A DNA stretch of 64,000 bases from Niastella soli (GCF_017742245.1 NZ_JAGHKO010000001.1:1021061-1085060); one strand, 5' to 3'. Positions 36,977 through 47,465 are shown, counted from the stretch's first letter. Numbers and translations: made by a program. The notes: generated by a model from the sequence alone, not told the origin.

Positions 36977-37007
36977 CAAAGATAGACCCTTCCAATGGGT
37001 ACAACAA
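36977..37007 (-). promoter_or_regulatory. Promoter of the rplM operon
   Basis: On the minus strand TTG (37002-37004 or 37005-37007) and TATCTTTG (36977-36984) are 17 or 20 bp apart, a strong Bacteroidota promoter. Transcription would start near 36972. Confidence 0.7.
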
Positions 37008-37469
37008 GAAAATATAAGACTATTTTTCCATCGCATCTTTACAATTCGTTGATTTTCAATAAATATTTTGACATATTATTTATCATACTGCTTAAAAACC
37101 GCATACAGCGGGCGTTTCGGAGCACTCATTTGAGCAAAACCGGTCCCAGATTCCGGGTCATGAGCGGGCCTGCACCGAGCTTACTACAATAGCCATCCGC
37201 ATTGCTGTGGGTGGTTATTTTTTTACAATGAACTCCTTTTCATTCCCGCCGTTTTGGTACTCTTTTCAACAGCCTTTGCTCTCGGTTTTTTTATTACGGT
37301 ACCCACCGTCACCGCATTCCTGTTGATTGCGGATAATTCAACGCTATCCCGTCTTTACATTCAGTTACTTTTAAGAATAAGGCTGCCTTCCTCTCCATTT
37401 CAAATTAGTTTTAGAAAATCAAATCGTATCTTACGAATCGTCAAGAATTAAAAACTTACTTCACTAACC
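37008..37469. other. Long intergenic region with a terminator-like hairpin
   Basis: No coding frame is convincing. A stem AGCCATCC/GGGTGGTT at 37191-37216 followed by ATTTTTTT would end a rightward transcript from about 37075. A small RNA is possible but has no clear promoter. Confidence 0.35.
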
Positions 37470-38072
37470 ATGTCCATCCACTTACTCGGCCGCAACACCT
37501 TTGGGGATGTTGCCAACACCGGAAACCTGATACCTATTGAGGAAGCTCACCAACTACTAAACGAATGGGTACCCAACGATCGCCTGCGCCTGCATATGAA
37601 ACAGGTGGCCGCGGTTATGAAAGCCTGGGCCCTTGAAAAAGAACAGGCCGATGAATTGACCGCCCGTAAATGGGAGCTGGCCGGGTTGCTACACGATGCC
37701 GATTGGGAAATATACCCTGATGCCCATTGCCGGGTAATTGTTGAAGAACTGGAACGCCGGAATATTGACCCCGAAGTGATCCATTGCATTGCTTCGCATG
37801 GCCCGCGGTATTTTGGCGTTGAGCCCAGCAACACCATGGATAAAATGATCTATGTGTTTGATGAGCTCTCCGGTTTTATTCATGCCTCAGCCCTTATACG
37901 TCCAACTAAATACGACGGCATGGACGTAAAAAGCGTGTTGAAAAAATTAAAAACACCTTCTTTTGCCGCCCAGGTTAACCGTGACGATATTACTGATGCC
38001 ATTGCGCGCATAAATACCCCATTGGAAGAAATCATTCAGTTCATTATCAATCATCAGAAAGAGATCCAATAA
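37470..38072 (+). CDS. HD-domain (HDIG-type) phosphohydrolase-like protein
   Basis: The 200-residue protein carries the HD metal-binding pattern: H42 in LRLHMKQV, H75-D76 in AGLLHDADWEIYP, H109 in IASHGPRY and D131 in YVFDELSGFI. Such proteins are metal-dependent phosphohydrolases acting on nucleotides, cytosolic. The substrate cannot be told. It precedes the membrane-anchored gene by 60 bp on the same strand. Confidence 0.85.
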   Translation: MSIHLLGRNTFGDVANTGNLIPIEEAHQLLNEWVPNDRLRLHMKQVAAVMKAWALEKEQADELTARKWELAGLLHDADWEIYPDAHCRVIVEELERRNIDPEVIHCIASHGPRYFGVEPSNTMDKMIYVFDELSGFIHASALIRPTKYDGMDVKSVLKKLKTPSFAAQVNRDDITDAIARINTPLEEIIQFIINHQKEIQ

Positions 38073-38132
38073 GCCGTTGCCGGTAACATCAATATTCGCT
38101 ATTTTGCAAATACAGATTGTTATAAAGGCACT

Positions 38133-39059
38133 ATGAAAAAATGGCTATTAGTACTGGCTTTTGTTATTATTGCGGCTTTTGCAAGTATTTATCTTTTTAT
38201 ACCTGCCCGCCTCGACATTGTACAGGTAACACCCGTTAATTGCACCACCCCTGGCGCCTACAGAAATATGGCCACCGTTGAAAAATGGAAGAAATGGTGG
38301 CCTGGGTCCTCATGGCACAGCAACACCTTTACCTTTCAAAAAGGGAATTATGTGATCTCAAAAATGCTCTTGAATACCCTTGAGATCAACATCCGTCATG
38401 AAGATCTATCAATTAACAGCATGTTGCACTTGCTGCCAACAGGAGATTCTACCAATATTCAATGGACATGCATTTATCCTACCTCACTTAACCCTATTAG
38501 CCGCATTCAGCGTTACAGACAGGCCATTATCTTAAAAGAAAACATGGCTGCGGTGCTTGGTCATTTCAAGACCTTTGCAGAGAAAAAAGAAAATATTTAC
38601 GGCATTAATATCCAGGAAACAGTTTTTAAAGACTCATTTCTGATCAGCACAAAAAAATACCAGGCTACTTATCCTACCGTTCAGGAAGTATATTCGTTGA
38701 TCAGTGATTTAAAAACTTACAGCGCCACCCAACAGGCAAAACAAACGGGCATTCCTATCATGAATATCATGCCTTTAAATCCTTTCGGGTTCCAGGTAAT
38801 GGTAGCCCTTCCTATTAACAGATCATTAGCTGCCAATGGACGCTTTTTCAACCAGCGTATTCCGCTGAATCGCTTTTGGATGGCGCGGGTACATGGCGGT
38901 GATGCCACGGTAAAAGAAGCTTTATACCAATTTCAACTATATATTCAGGATTACCACCGCACGCTGATGGCGCTGCCCTTTCAACAACTGGTAACAGACA
39001 GGACCACAGAACCCGACACTACCCGGTGGATCACCGATGTTTATGTACCGCTATTTTGA
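38133..39059 (+). CDS. Membrane-anchored SRPBCC/GyrI-like protein
   Basis: One N-terminal membrane segment (WLLVLAFVIIAAFASIYLFIP, 4-24) is followed by a START/SRPBCC-like domain (YRNMATVEKWKKWWPGSSWHS, FKTFAEKKE) and a C-terminal GyrI-like effector-binding fold (YPTVQEVYSLISDLKTYSATQQAKQTGIP, GFQVMVALPINRSL, MARVHGGDATVKEALYQFQLYI). These folds bind small molecules. The domain calls come from sequence pattern and should be taken as probable. Its stop overlaps the convergent VCBS gene by 9 bp. Confidence 0.65.
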   Translation: MKKWLLVLAFVIIAAFASIYLFIPARLDIVQVTPVNCTTPGAYRNMATVEKWKKWWPGSSWHSNTFTFQKGNYVISKMLLNTLEINIRHEDLSINSMLHLLPTGDSTNIQWTCIYPTSLNPISRIQRYRQAIILKENMAAVLGHFKTFAEKKENIYGINIQETVFKDSFLISTKKYQATYPTVQEVYSLISDLKTYSATQQAKQTGIPIMNIMPLNPFGFQVMVALPINRSLAANGRFFNQRIPLNRFWMARVHGGDATVKEALYQFQLYIQDYHRTLMALPFQQLVTDRTTEPDTTRWITDVYVPLF

Positions 39060-42000
39060 AAACTTTATTACCATTAAACTGTCATTGTTCCGGGCCAGTA
39101 CAAACGCTTCTTTCTGTGCGATCTCAATTTTTTGTATCCGGCGTACCTGTCCTTTTATTGGCAAGCCATTAGGGTTTTCCACTTCAAACCGATTGTTGCC
39201 CTTATTTATTAAAACGGTACCCCAATTGGCATCATAACGCCCCATTTCAACATTGTTCTCATAATAATTGCCTCCAAGTAGCAGATCGGGTAAACTGTCG
39301 TTATTGGCGTTTATCACTGCAGCGTCGCGGTAACTTGTTAACTGCGCTTCCCAGGGCAGGGGTTGGGTGGTGAACTTCATATGACCGTCGTTGATCAATA
39401 TGGCATTATCAAAGTAATTGGCTGTTAATATTTCTGATGCATCCAATTTTTCAGCAGTAAAAAGATCATTCAAACGAGCTTTGGCGAAGTCTTCCGCATA
39501 CAAAAAGTTCTTCTTTAATACCGGCATCTGCTTTTCCAGCTCTGATTTGTTGGCAAAGGGTATTTCTTTGCCCTGTACAAAATACGTTAACACCTGCTCC
39601 TTTTTCCCGTTCTCATCAAAATCATTGTAGTACAATCGAACCGGTTGTTCTTCCGATGCCTTCAGTCGACTGTTCAAACCCAGATTCCCTGCTACCAGGT
39701 CAATATCCCCATCGTTATCGAGATCGCAGGGCAATACAAAATTCCACCATCCCTTTTTATCGGTAAGCGCCTTGCGGGTAAACTGGCCATTGTTATTGAT
39801 CCAGGCATCTATACCGCCCCATTCAAGTGAACAAATAAGGTCTTTATCACCGTCTTTATCCAGATCGAACCAAAGGGCCCGGGTCACAAAGCCCGCTTTA
39901 CCCAGGTCTTTGGCATAAGCAGCAGTTACATCTTTAAACTTACCCGTGCCGTCGTTTTGTAAGAGATACGACTGAGGAATTTGTCCGTATGCCCAGGGTA
40001 CAGCCCTGCCACCAATGAACAGATCAACAAAACCATCTTTATTAAAATCGTAGGGAACAATGCATGAAAAGGTTTCATACAATCCCGTAAATGCATTGGG
40101 TAGTCGGGTGAATTGCCCCTTACCATCGTTCAGGTAAACCCGCGGCAACAGGTGTGCATCGTTACCATAAAATTCATTCCCACCGCTGGTCACTACCAGG
40201 TCAGGAAAGCCATCGTTGTTCACGTCGGTGATGCAGGCATCCACATCCTCATAGGTGCTATCGTTATCAAGATCAGGCTGCTGCGTACGATAAAACGTAC
40301 CCCCTGTTTTTTGTAAATAAACAGCGCCCTTTTCCCATTTGGCGGCGCCAATATATACATCCGCTAATCCATCATTGTTTATGTCTGCTATTGCCAGTGC
40401 CGGGCCTTCGGTAGAAAGCATGTGCGGGATCAGCGGCTCGCGGTCAAACTCTGCAAAACGATTCTCTTTATGCAGATAATCGAGCCGAACACTGTCGGTT
40501 ATATTAATAACGGGAGCTGAAGGATTCTTCTTAAAAGTTGTTATGAGGTGGTAATCGAATGCGGGTAGCGCTTTTTGCCAGGTGAGCGTTAAAGGGGAAT
40601 TATTAGCCGTAAGATTGATGCGCTGACAAGTATTATCAGGCCAAACAACAAATGCAGAATCAGGTCTTATTTTATCCAGACCAATATGCACGGGTATCTC
40701 CATGGCCGACATAAACCCATGCACCCCCTGTTTTTCGTACAGGTATAATTGATTGCGCCCAAACAGTACCAGCTTGGCGCCCACCCCATTTAGGTTACCG
40801 GCGGGGCCTTTGAGCTTTATATCAACATAGGCTTTATCATGTTTGTCGTTGCTTTTATTTTCATACACCATAACCGGATCGTTGATGTTGTTCACCACAA
40901 CATCCAGGTCTCCATCGTTGTCAAGATCGGCATAAATGGCGCCATTTGAATAGGTGGGTTTGTCATTTGCTACCTGTTGTTCCAGGTCGGCAAAGGCAAG
41001 ATTGCCCGTATTTTTGAAGAACTTGTTGGGGATCTTTATCTGGGGAAATTTATCGGTAAGCGCCAGGTCTTTTTCATGACTTCTATTGGTCCTTAGCTTA
41101 TTTTGAATTTCTTCGTTGCCTATGTAATTGATAAAGTCTATATCATTCATTCGCTTGGGAATACCGTTCGATACAAACAGGTCCTTCATCCCATCGTTAT
41201 CAAAATCCATCCACAGGGCTGCCCATGACCAATCAGTAGCCGATACGCCGCTATACAGGCCAACTTCACTGAACGTTCCGTTCCGGTCGTTTAATTGCAG
41301 GTTATTACGGGTATACTGGTAGTTATAACCAATATTGATCTTTTCATTGTACAGGTCCCAGGTATCTTCCCCCAGCGACCTTTTTAAGATGTAAGGGTCG
41401 GCAGGCAGCATGTCCATGGAAATGATCTCGGAATACCCATCATTATTTACGTCAGCAATATCAACTCCCATGCTGTATTGACTGCTATGCATGATACACT
41501 TGCCCAGCTCTTCTTTGAAAGTGCCGTTGCGTTGGTTGATGTACAGGTAATCGTTCTCATGAAAATCGTTCCCAATGTAGATATCAGGATATCCATCGAG
41601 ATTGATGTCACTCACCGCTATCCCCAAACCATACCCAATAGCAGAACTGTTGATCCCTGATTCCCGGGTTACCTCGGTAAATTTGGTTACCCCGCCACCA
41701 GCGGCATCATTCCTGAACAGGCGATCGCCAGAAAGCGTTTCATACGTACCTATAAACTCTTTACGCGGGCGAAAGTTGCTGATGGCATGAACAGAGTGAT
41801 TCAACAAATACAGGTCCAGATCGCCATCTAGATCGTAATCGAGGAATGCAGCCTGTGTACTAAATCCGGAAAAATCAACACCAAACTCCTGCGCTTTGTC
41901 AACATATTGCGGCACTCCGTTTTTATCAATACCCGAACAGATCAAAAACTGGTTATGGTTTTTCAATGGGCCATAATTACCCACACGGCAGATATAAATA

Positions 42001-42407
42001 TCAAGTAAGCCATCATTGTTGATGTCTACAACGGAAACACCCGTGCTCCAACCATGGTCCTGGGGAATACCGGCTTCTTTTGTTACTTCTTTAAAATGCA
42101 GTTTACCGGTATTTAAAAACAATTTATTCTGTTCCAGGTTCGAGGCAAAAAACAGGTCCACCAGTCCATCATTATTAAAATCACCGGCGCCTACCCCAGC
42201 GCCATTATAGTAATACATGTAATGAAAAATGTTGAACGAATCAGTTGGTGTTAGGGTATTGGTAAAATGTAAACCTGTACTGCTTTCATCCAGCAACTCA
42301 AACAACGGAGGTTGTTTATCACCCCTGTTGCATGCAGAAAAAATATGGACTGATAGGATCATCAAACAAAAGCCTGCCCAATGCTTACTACTGATCATAA
42401 CTTTCAA
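39051..42407 (-). CDS. VCBS/FG-GAP-repeat lipoprotein with ASPIC/UnbV-like segment (downstream paralogue)
   Basis: The 1118-residue protein has a signal sequence ending in lipobox FSA-C26. It consists of beta-propeller repeats with calcium-binding loops of the type D-x-N-x-D-G-x-x-D (DFNNDGLVDLFF, DINNDGLLDIYICR, DYDLDGDLDLYLLN, DLDNDGDIDLVAGN). An ASPIC/UnbV-like segment lies in the middle (~515-590, LNGVGAKLVLFG, YLYEKQGVHGF). It is the last gene of the SusC-SusD locus, 9 bp behind its paralogue. Such lipoproteins are presumed surface glycan-binding or anchoring proteins; the ligand is unknown. Confidence 0.9.
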   Translation of the reverse strand: MKVMISSKHWAGFCLMILSVHIFSACNRGDKQPPLFELLDESSTGLHFTNTLTPTDSFNIFHYMYYYNGAGVGAGDFNNDGLVDLFFASNLEQNKLFLNTGKLHFKEVTKEAGIPQDHGWSTGVSVVDINNDGLLDIYICRVGNYGPLKNHNQFLICSGIDKNGVPQYVDKAQEFGVDFSGFSTQAAFLDYDLDGDLDLYLLNHSVHAISNFRPRKEFIGTYETLSGDRLFRNDAAGGGVTKFTEVTRESGINSSAIGYGLGIAVSDINLDGYPDIYIGNDFHENDYLYINQRNGTFKEELGKCIMHSSQYSMGVDIADVNNDGYSEIISMDMLPADPYILKRSLGEDTWDLYNEKINIGYNYQYTRNNLQLNDRNGTFSEVGLYSGVSATDWSWAALWMDFDNDGMKDLFVSNGIPKRMNDIDFINYIGNEEIQNKLRTNRSHEKDLALTDKFPQIKIPNKFFKNTGNLAFADLEQQVANDKPTYSNGAIYADLDNDGDLDVVVNNINDPVMVYENKSNDKHDKAYVDIKLKGPAGNLNGVGAKLVLFGRNQLYLYEKQGVHGFMSAMEIPVHIGLDKIRPDSAFVVWPDNTCQRINLTANNSPLTLTWQKALPAFDYHLITTFKKNPSAPVINITDSVRLDYLHKENRFAEFDREPLIPHMLSTEGPALAIADINNDGLADVYIGAAKWEKGAVYLQKTGGTFYRTQQPDLDNDSTYEDVDACITDVNNDGFPDLVVTSGGNEFYGNDAHLLPRVYLNDGKGQFTRLPNAFTGLYETFSCIVPYDFNKDGFVDLFIGGRAVPWAYGQIPQSYLLQNDGTGKFKDVTAAYAKDLGKAGFVTRALWFDLDKDGDKDLICSLEWGGIDAWINNNGQFTRKALTDKKGWWNFVLPCDLDNDGDIDLVAGNLGLNSRLKASEEQPVRLYYNDFDENGKKEQVLTYFVQGKEIPFANKSELEKQMPVLKKNFLYAEDFAKARLNDLFTAEKLDASEILTANYFDNAILINDGHMKFTTQPLPWEAQLTSYRDAAVINANNDSLPDLLLGGNYYENNVEMGRYDANWGTVLINKGNNRFEVENPNGLPIKGQVRRIQKIEIAQKEAFVLARNNDSLMVIKFSK

Positions 42408-42416
42408 TTCTCTTGT

Positions 42417-45400
42417 TTACTTTTTTATACTGTATAGGACCGGGTAATTATCATTTCGTGCAAACAATACATAATTAATACCTGCACCCGGTATAAGGGT
42501 GATGTCGCGCACTTCGCCATCAACCATCAATCCAGATTGCCTGGCGGATAACCAGGTAAACCGGCCTTTGCCATTATTGATCAATACATCGCCATAGCTT
42601 GCATCCAGCTTGCCAAACTGGGGTGGAAACCCATATTTATTACCGCCCAGCACCAGGTCTATGGCCCCGTCTTTATTTACATCTGTACAAAGAACCGCAT
42701 TCTCCATAGAAAGTTGTGCCTGGTATGGCAAAGGCTGAATTTCAAACTGTCCATTGCCCTTATTGATCGCTATACAGGATTTGGAATAGTTAAACAGCTT
42801 TACACCGCTTTTATCTATCATTTCCTTTGGAAATAATTCCTGGATAGACCTTTTTGCATAATCCTTATGCTGCAGGTTTTCCTTTTTTATGGAAGGTATT
42901 TCTTCCTGCATATCCCGTTTCAGAAAAACCGGCACATCGCGTTTATCTGCTGTACGGGTAAGTATTTTATCTTCTGATCCATTGCTATTGAAATCGTTGA
43001 TCCATAATTTAACCGGGTTGGCAGCATCGGGATGCAGATAAAAATTATCGCCCACATTACCCAACACAAGATCGGTTTTTCCATCCTGATTTATATCTGT
43101 AGCTACTACAGTTTGCCACCATCCATACAACTCCCCCAGCTGGCTTTTAACTTCTGTAAAATGATCGCCGTTAAAAGAAAATATCCGGGGCGCCATCCAT
43201 TCTCCCACTATTATCAGCTCTTTACCGGCATCGCCCGTCACATCGGCCCATACAGCACTGGTCACCATACCGATATTGGCAATCTCCCGATTCTTTGTTT
43301 GAGCAATATCGGTAAAATGGCCATTGCCATCGTTCAGGTAAATAAAACTAACAGGCGGCACCCCATAATTGCGGGGTGTGCTTCGGCTTCCAACAAACAG
43401 GTCCAGGTCGCCATCCTGGTCAATATCATTAGCAACGGCCACACCGGTATTCATCCCATTACTTTTAAATGCGGCCGCATCGAGGGTAAAATTTCCTTTG
43501 CCATCGTTCTTTAGCAACCTGCTTTGCATTTCACGGCTATAAGGCGGAGAATTATTGCCACCCGGTCCTACAAACAGATCGGCATCGCCATCTTTATCGC
43601 AATCGAAAAATAACACGGCCTCATCTTCCAGATCTTTAAACTGTAGAAAAACCGGCTCCTGCTTTTTTATAAATCCGCCTGTCTTTTGTTGGATGTACAA
43701 TTGCCCGGGATGATCTTTGGTTCCGCCAATGTATATATCCACCAATCCATCGCCATTTACATCAGCAGTAGCTATTTTGGGGCCTTCCCGGGAAAGAATT
43801 TCGGGAATATTCCTTTCATAATAGAAATCCACATAATCGTCTTCCACGTGCTTATCGAATACAGCGGGAGCAAGTGTAAATAACAACGAATTATTTTGCA
43901 GGGTATCTGGCAGCAGGCTTTTTGTGGCAGCGGCTTTAGTAAGTACCAGCATGGTATCTACAGCCGGATGCATAATGGTAGCTACAGTACGATCGGGCCA
44001 CATAATTACCATTGAATCAATGGCAGTTGTTTTACCCAACCCAATCACCTGTTTATAATCCATTGAGGATTGAAAACCCCGGCTTGGTATCACTTCGCGG
44101 GTAATAATGGAGCCGCCGGCATGGATGGTTATTTTGCTTCCTATGGCACAGGTGTTGGGGGAATTTTCTTTTAGCAAAACACTGATGTAATGATTGGTAT
44201 GTTGTTGGCTGGCGTGGTTCTTATAAACAAAGGCGGGGCCATTGATATTATTGACGATCAGATCAAGGTCGCCATCGTTATCCAGATCGGCATAGGCTGC
44301 CCCGTTTGAAAAAGAGGGCTGGGTGAAACCCCAGTCTTTCCCGGCATCAGCAAACTGCAAATTGCCCAAATTCCTGAATGCTTTATTAACAACAGGTGTT
44401 TGGGGAATATGCTCCAGCACTTCATGTACTTTTTCCTTTTTACCGGTCAATACCATTTTCTGAATTACATCATTAGCGAAAAAGTCCATAAAGTCCAGGT
44501 CGGTCACATCGCGGTTCACGCCATTACACACGTATATATCGTTCAGACCATCATTATCAGCATCGAACAACAGCGCGCCCCAGCTCCAGTCACTGGCACA
44601 GACCCCGCTGTAATTGGCCACGTCAGAAAAAGTGCCGTTGCCATTATTTATCTGCAAACAGTTTTTCATGTACTGATGGTAAAATCCTATTTGCAATTTA
44701 TTCCGGTACTGATCTATGTTATCGAATGCACCCAGGGTTTTTAAGCGATAATCATTGTCGGGTAACATATCGGTAGTAAAAATATCAGGATAGCCGTCGT
44801 TGTTAACATCGGCGATATCGGCCCCCATGGAGGAAAAGCTGTTCTGCTTCATGCATTGCTCCATTTCATCCTTAAAAGTGCCGTTGCCCTGGTTGATGTA
44901 TAAATAATCGCGTTCGTATGAATCGTTGGCTACGTAAATATCAGGATAGCCATCGTTGTTGATATCTGCTACTGAAACGCCAAGGCCAAAACTCATTAAA
45001 GTACCGTGGATACCGGCTTCTTTATCTACTTCAGTAAAATGGCCATTGTCGTTCCTGTACAGGTGATCACCGCCATCTTTTACAAAGGCAGCAACGTCCC
45101 AGTCTTTGGCCGGAAGGTCACGGCGATTGGTATACCCCAGGGTATTCACGGGCATGGGGCTGTTATCGATCATAAAACAATCCAGGTCGCCATCGAGGTC
45201 GTAATCGAAAAAAGAAACCTGGGTAGTATAAGCAGAAATTGCCAACCCGTATTTTGCCGCAGATTCAGTAAAAGTGAGGTCATGGTTATTGAGATACAGC
45301 TTATTTCGGCGGTGGCCGTTTTTCATATGGCCCGAGTTGCAAACATACATATCGAGCCAGCCATCGTTATTAATATCCACCATAACAGCGCCAGTGCTCC

Positions 45401-45734
45401 ACATACTATCCTGTTTCATGCCGCTTTTGGCGGTAATGTCTTCAAATTTGAAATCACCTTTATTCAGGAATAATTTGTTTTCATCCATATTCGAGGTAAG
45501 CAGTACGTCGGCCAGGCCATCGTTATTGATATCGCCAATGGCCACTCCGCCGCCATTATAAAAATTGCGGAACAAAAAACTGTTGTCATATTCCTGGTCA
45601 ACCACCTGGTTATTGAAATTGATACCAGAATTTTCGACCAGTTCAAATAAAGTTGAACGATCATCTTTTTTGTTGTTGCAGGAATAACAAACAGCAACGG
45701 TAAGCAGGCAGCCAAGCAATCTTTTTAAACGCAT
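42417..45734 (-). CDS. VCBS/FG-GAP-repeat lipoprotein with ASPIC/UnbV-like segment (upstream paralogue)
   Basis: This 1105-residue paralogue of the next gene has a lipobox near C19 (CYSC). Repeated D-x-N-x-D-G-x-x-D calcium loops run throughout (DINNDGLADVLLTS, DYDLDGDLDCFMID, DINNDGYPDIYVAN, DINQDGKTDLVLGN, DVNKDGAIDLVLGG), with the ASPIC-like segment at ~511-588. The two proteins share order, length and motifs over their full length, so they are an old tandem duplication. It follows SusD after 108 bp, with a 14-bp palindrome in the spacer. Confidence 0.9.
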   Translation of the reverse strand: MRLKRLLGCLLTVAVCYSCNNKKDDRSTLFELVENSGINFNNQVVDQEYDNSFLFRNFYNGGGVAIGDINNDGLADVLLTSNMDENKLFLNKGDFKFEDITAKSGMKQDSMWSTGAVMVDINNDGWLDMYVCNSGHMKNGHRRNKLYLNNHDLTFTESAAKYGLAISAYTTQVSFFDYDLDGDLDCFMIDNSPMPVNTLGYTNRRDLPAKDWDVAAFVKDGGDHLYRNDNGHFTEVDKEAGIHGTLMSFGLGVSVADINNDGYPDIYVANDSYERDYLYINQGNGTFKDEMEQCMKQNSFSSMGADIADVNNDGYPDIFTTDMLPDNDYRLKTLGAFDNIDQYRNKLQIGFYHQYMKNCLQINNGNGTFSDVANYSGVCASDWSWGALLFDADNDGLNDIYVCNGVNRDVTDLDFMDFFANDVIQKMVLTGKKEKVHEVLEHIPQTPVVNKAFRNLGNLQFADAGKDWGFTQPSFSNGAAYADLDNDGDLDLIVNNINGPAFVYKNHASQQHTNHYISVLLKENSPNTCAIGSKITIHAGGSIITREVIPSRGFQSSMDYKQVIGLGKTTAIDSMVIMWPDRTVATIMHPAVDTMLVLTKAAATKSLLPDTLQNNSLLFTLAPAVFDKHVEDDYVDFYYERNIPEILSREGPKIATADVNGDGLVDIYIGGTKDHPGQLYIQQKTGGFIKKQEPVFLQFKDLEDEAVLFFDCDKDGDADLFVGPGGNNSPPYSREMQSRLLKNDGKGNFTLDAAAFKSNGMNTGVAVANDIDQDGDLDLFVGSRSTPRNYGVPPVSFIYLNDGNGHFTDIAQTKNREIANIGMVTSAVWADVTGDAGKELIIVGEWMAPRIFSFNGDHFTEVKSQLGELYGWWQTVVATDINQDGKTDLVLGNVGDNFYLHPDAANPVKLWINDFNSNGSEDKILTRTADKRDVPVFLKRDMQEEIPSIKKENLQHKDYAKRSIQELFPKEMIDKSGVKLFNYSKSCIAINKGNGQFEIQPLPYQAQLSMENAVLCTDVNKDGAIDLVLGGNKYGFPPQFGKLDASYGDVLINNGKGRFTWLSARQSGLMVDGEVRDITLIPGAGINYVLFARNDNYPVLYSIKK

Positions 45735-45785
45735 CCAAATAGTAATATTATTAAATATAAGGAGTACTAAAGGTTATTGAAAGGA

Positions 45786-45814
45786 CAAAGGTCATTATTG
45801 AATAATGACCTTTG
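45786..45814 (-). promoter_or_regulatory. Perfect stem-loop between susD and the VCBS genes
   Basis: CAAAGGTCATTATT and its complement, centred on one base, form a 14-bp palindrome. There is no T-run, so it is more likely an mRNA processing or stability element than a terminator. Confidence 0.6.
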
Positions 45815-45842
45815 TGATATACAATAAATATAATGATAAAAG

Positions 45843-47438
45843 TTATTCGCTATAACCGGGATTTTGTTTCAAATTCGGATTAGCCAGTAATTCGTCAGGT
45901 GCAATGGGGAACAAAAGGTTTCTCAGCGGGTCGGCATCAGCATCTTTTAATGCCCATTGTTTCAGGTATACGCCAAACCGGATCAGATCCTGGCGGCGCC
46001 AGCTTTCCCAATACATTTCACGTCCTCTTTCAGCAAGTAATGTAGTAGGATCATACACGTTACCCGGATTAACAAGGGTAATAGTGGCTAAAGCAGTGGC
46101 ACCACGAGTAGCCCGCAGCGGATTTATTAAACCCAGCGCTCCGGCCGTATTGGGTGAAGATTGGCGTAACATGGCCTCTGCCACCATCAACACCACATCG
46201 GCATACCGGAAGATCTGCAGCTGGTTTTTCTGGTTTCCATCAGAATAGGCCGCATAATCAGGCGGATATTTGATCACTCTTATCCCGGCTACTTCCAGAC
46301 GGTTCTTATCGGTCTCAATCAGTTTTACTTCAGGTGTAAATTTCAATGGATTACCCTGGCGGTCTTTTATTGAATCGCCTTTTTCATTAAACTGTTGGCC
46401 TACCAATAAGCCGGGTCTCAATCCCGACACATCTGTAACCCCAGGATAAGCGTTGCCGCCAACCCTTTTATCTGTTGCGCCAAAAGTGTTATAGAAATCG
46501 GCCACCGTTGAAAAGCCATTCCAGCCTGCTTCCCCTTTTTTCTTTTCCCAGGAATTATAGTGCAGGGTCATCATCCAACGGGCATTGATCCCCCCACTGG
46601 TAATACCATCCGGATTGGAAGACGCGCCGGTATTGGGCCATGCCAGAATCATCTCATTAGAAGTAGTGGCATTCTGCGGACCAAAATTATCGAAGTAGTT
46701 GGGGGTTAAACTATAACCACCAGTGGTTATAATAGTATTTCCCAATGCTATTACCTGTTGCATATCGGCATTATCAAAAGTAGGTGTTTGCCGGTTTAAG
46801 AAGGCGCCTTTGTTTAACAAGACCTTCATTAATAAAAAGCGGGCCGCATCGGGGCTGGCTTTATATGGTTTGTTTGTAGCAGGCAATTGCGGTATTATGG
46901 CTGTTAACGTAGCTACCAATGTATCGATGGCTTCTTTCGGCTGTAATACCGGGGCAGGACCTATAGAATTGTATTCTGAAACGGGACGGTAAGGTACCTG
47001 ACCATACAGATCGAGAAAATAGAACTGTGCAAGGGAGCGAAGGAACAATGCTTCTGCGCGTTGGGTGGCATTGGGATTAAAAGCCAGTACAGTAATAGCA
47101 GAACTTTCCAGGTTACCCAGTCCATTGTATACTGCTTTAAACTGGGAGTGAATAGGTGTCCAGGTGTGGGCATGTAATACTCTCCATACACCATTATCAT
47201 CCCAGTCGCCACCACGTACCGGTATTAGCGCTTCATCTGTAGTAGTTTCCTGTAAGGAAAACATTTGATCCTGTGCATGCATTAATCCGGCCATACTATT
47301 ATAAGCACCAGTTAACAGCGCACTTGCCGTGGAAGTGTTGGCAGCGGGATTGGAGAAGCTGTCCTGAAGGCTCTGGTCCAGTTTTGTACAACCCATTGAT
47401 AAAACCAAACCTATTGCTGAGATATATGTAAGCTTCAT
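45843..47438 (-). CDS. SusD/RagB-family nutrient-binding lipoprotein
   Basis: Residues 1-16 are a signal sequence with lipobox SMG-C17. Typical SusD patterns follow: TASALLTGAYNSMAGLMHAQDQMFSLQE, ALFLRSLAQFYFLDLYGQVPYRP, LIMKVLLNKGAFL-like TPR region, FRYADVVLMVAEAMLRQ and LLAERGREMYWESWRRQDLIRFG. It caps the SusC barrel at the outer membrane and binds oligosaccharides or other ligands. It lies 27 bp downstream of susC. Confidence 0.96.
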   Translation of the reverse strand: MKLTYISAIGLVLSMGCTKLDQSLQDSFSNPAANTSTASALLTGAYNSMAGLMHAQDQMFSLQETTTDEALIPVRGGDWDDNGVWRVLHAHTWTPIHSQFKAVYNGLGNLESSAITVLAFNPNATQRAEALFLRSLAQFYFLDLYGQVPYRPVSEYNSIGPAPVLQPKEAIDTLVATLTAIIPQLPATNKPYKASPDAARFLLMKVLLNKGAFLNRQTPTFDNADMQQVIALGNTIITTGGYSLTPNYFDNFGPQNATTSNEMILAWPNTGASSNPDGITSGGINARWMMTLHYNSWEKKKGEAGWNGFSTVADFYNTFGATDKRVGGNAYPGVTDVSGLRPGLLVGQQFNEKGDSIKDRQGNPLKFTPEVKLIETDKNRLEVAGIRVIKYPPDYAAYSDGNQKNQLQIFRYADVVLMVAEAMLRQSSPNTAGALGLINPLRATRGATALATITLVNPGNVYDPTTLLAERGREMYWESWRRQDLIRFGVYLKQWALKDADADPLRNLLFPIAPDELLANPNLKQNPGYSE

Positions 47439-47465
47439 ACTTGTTTTTTTAAGTTGTAATAGTTT

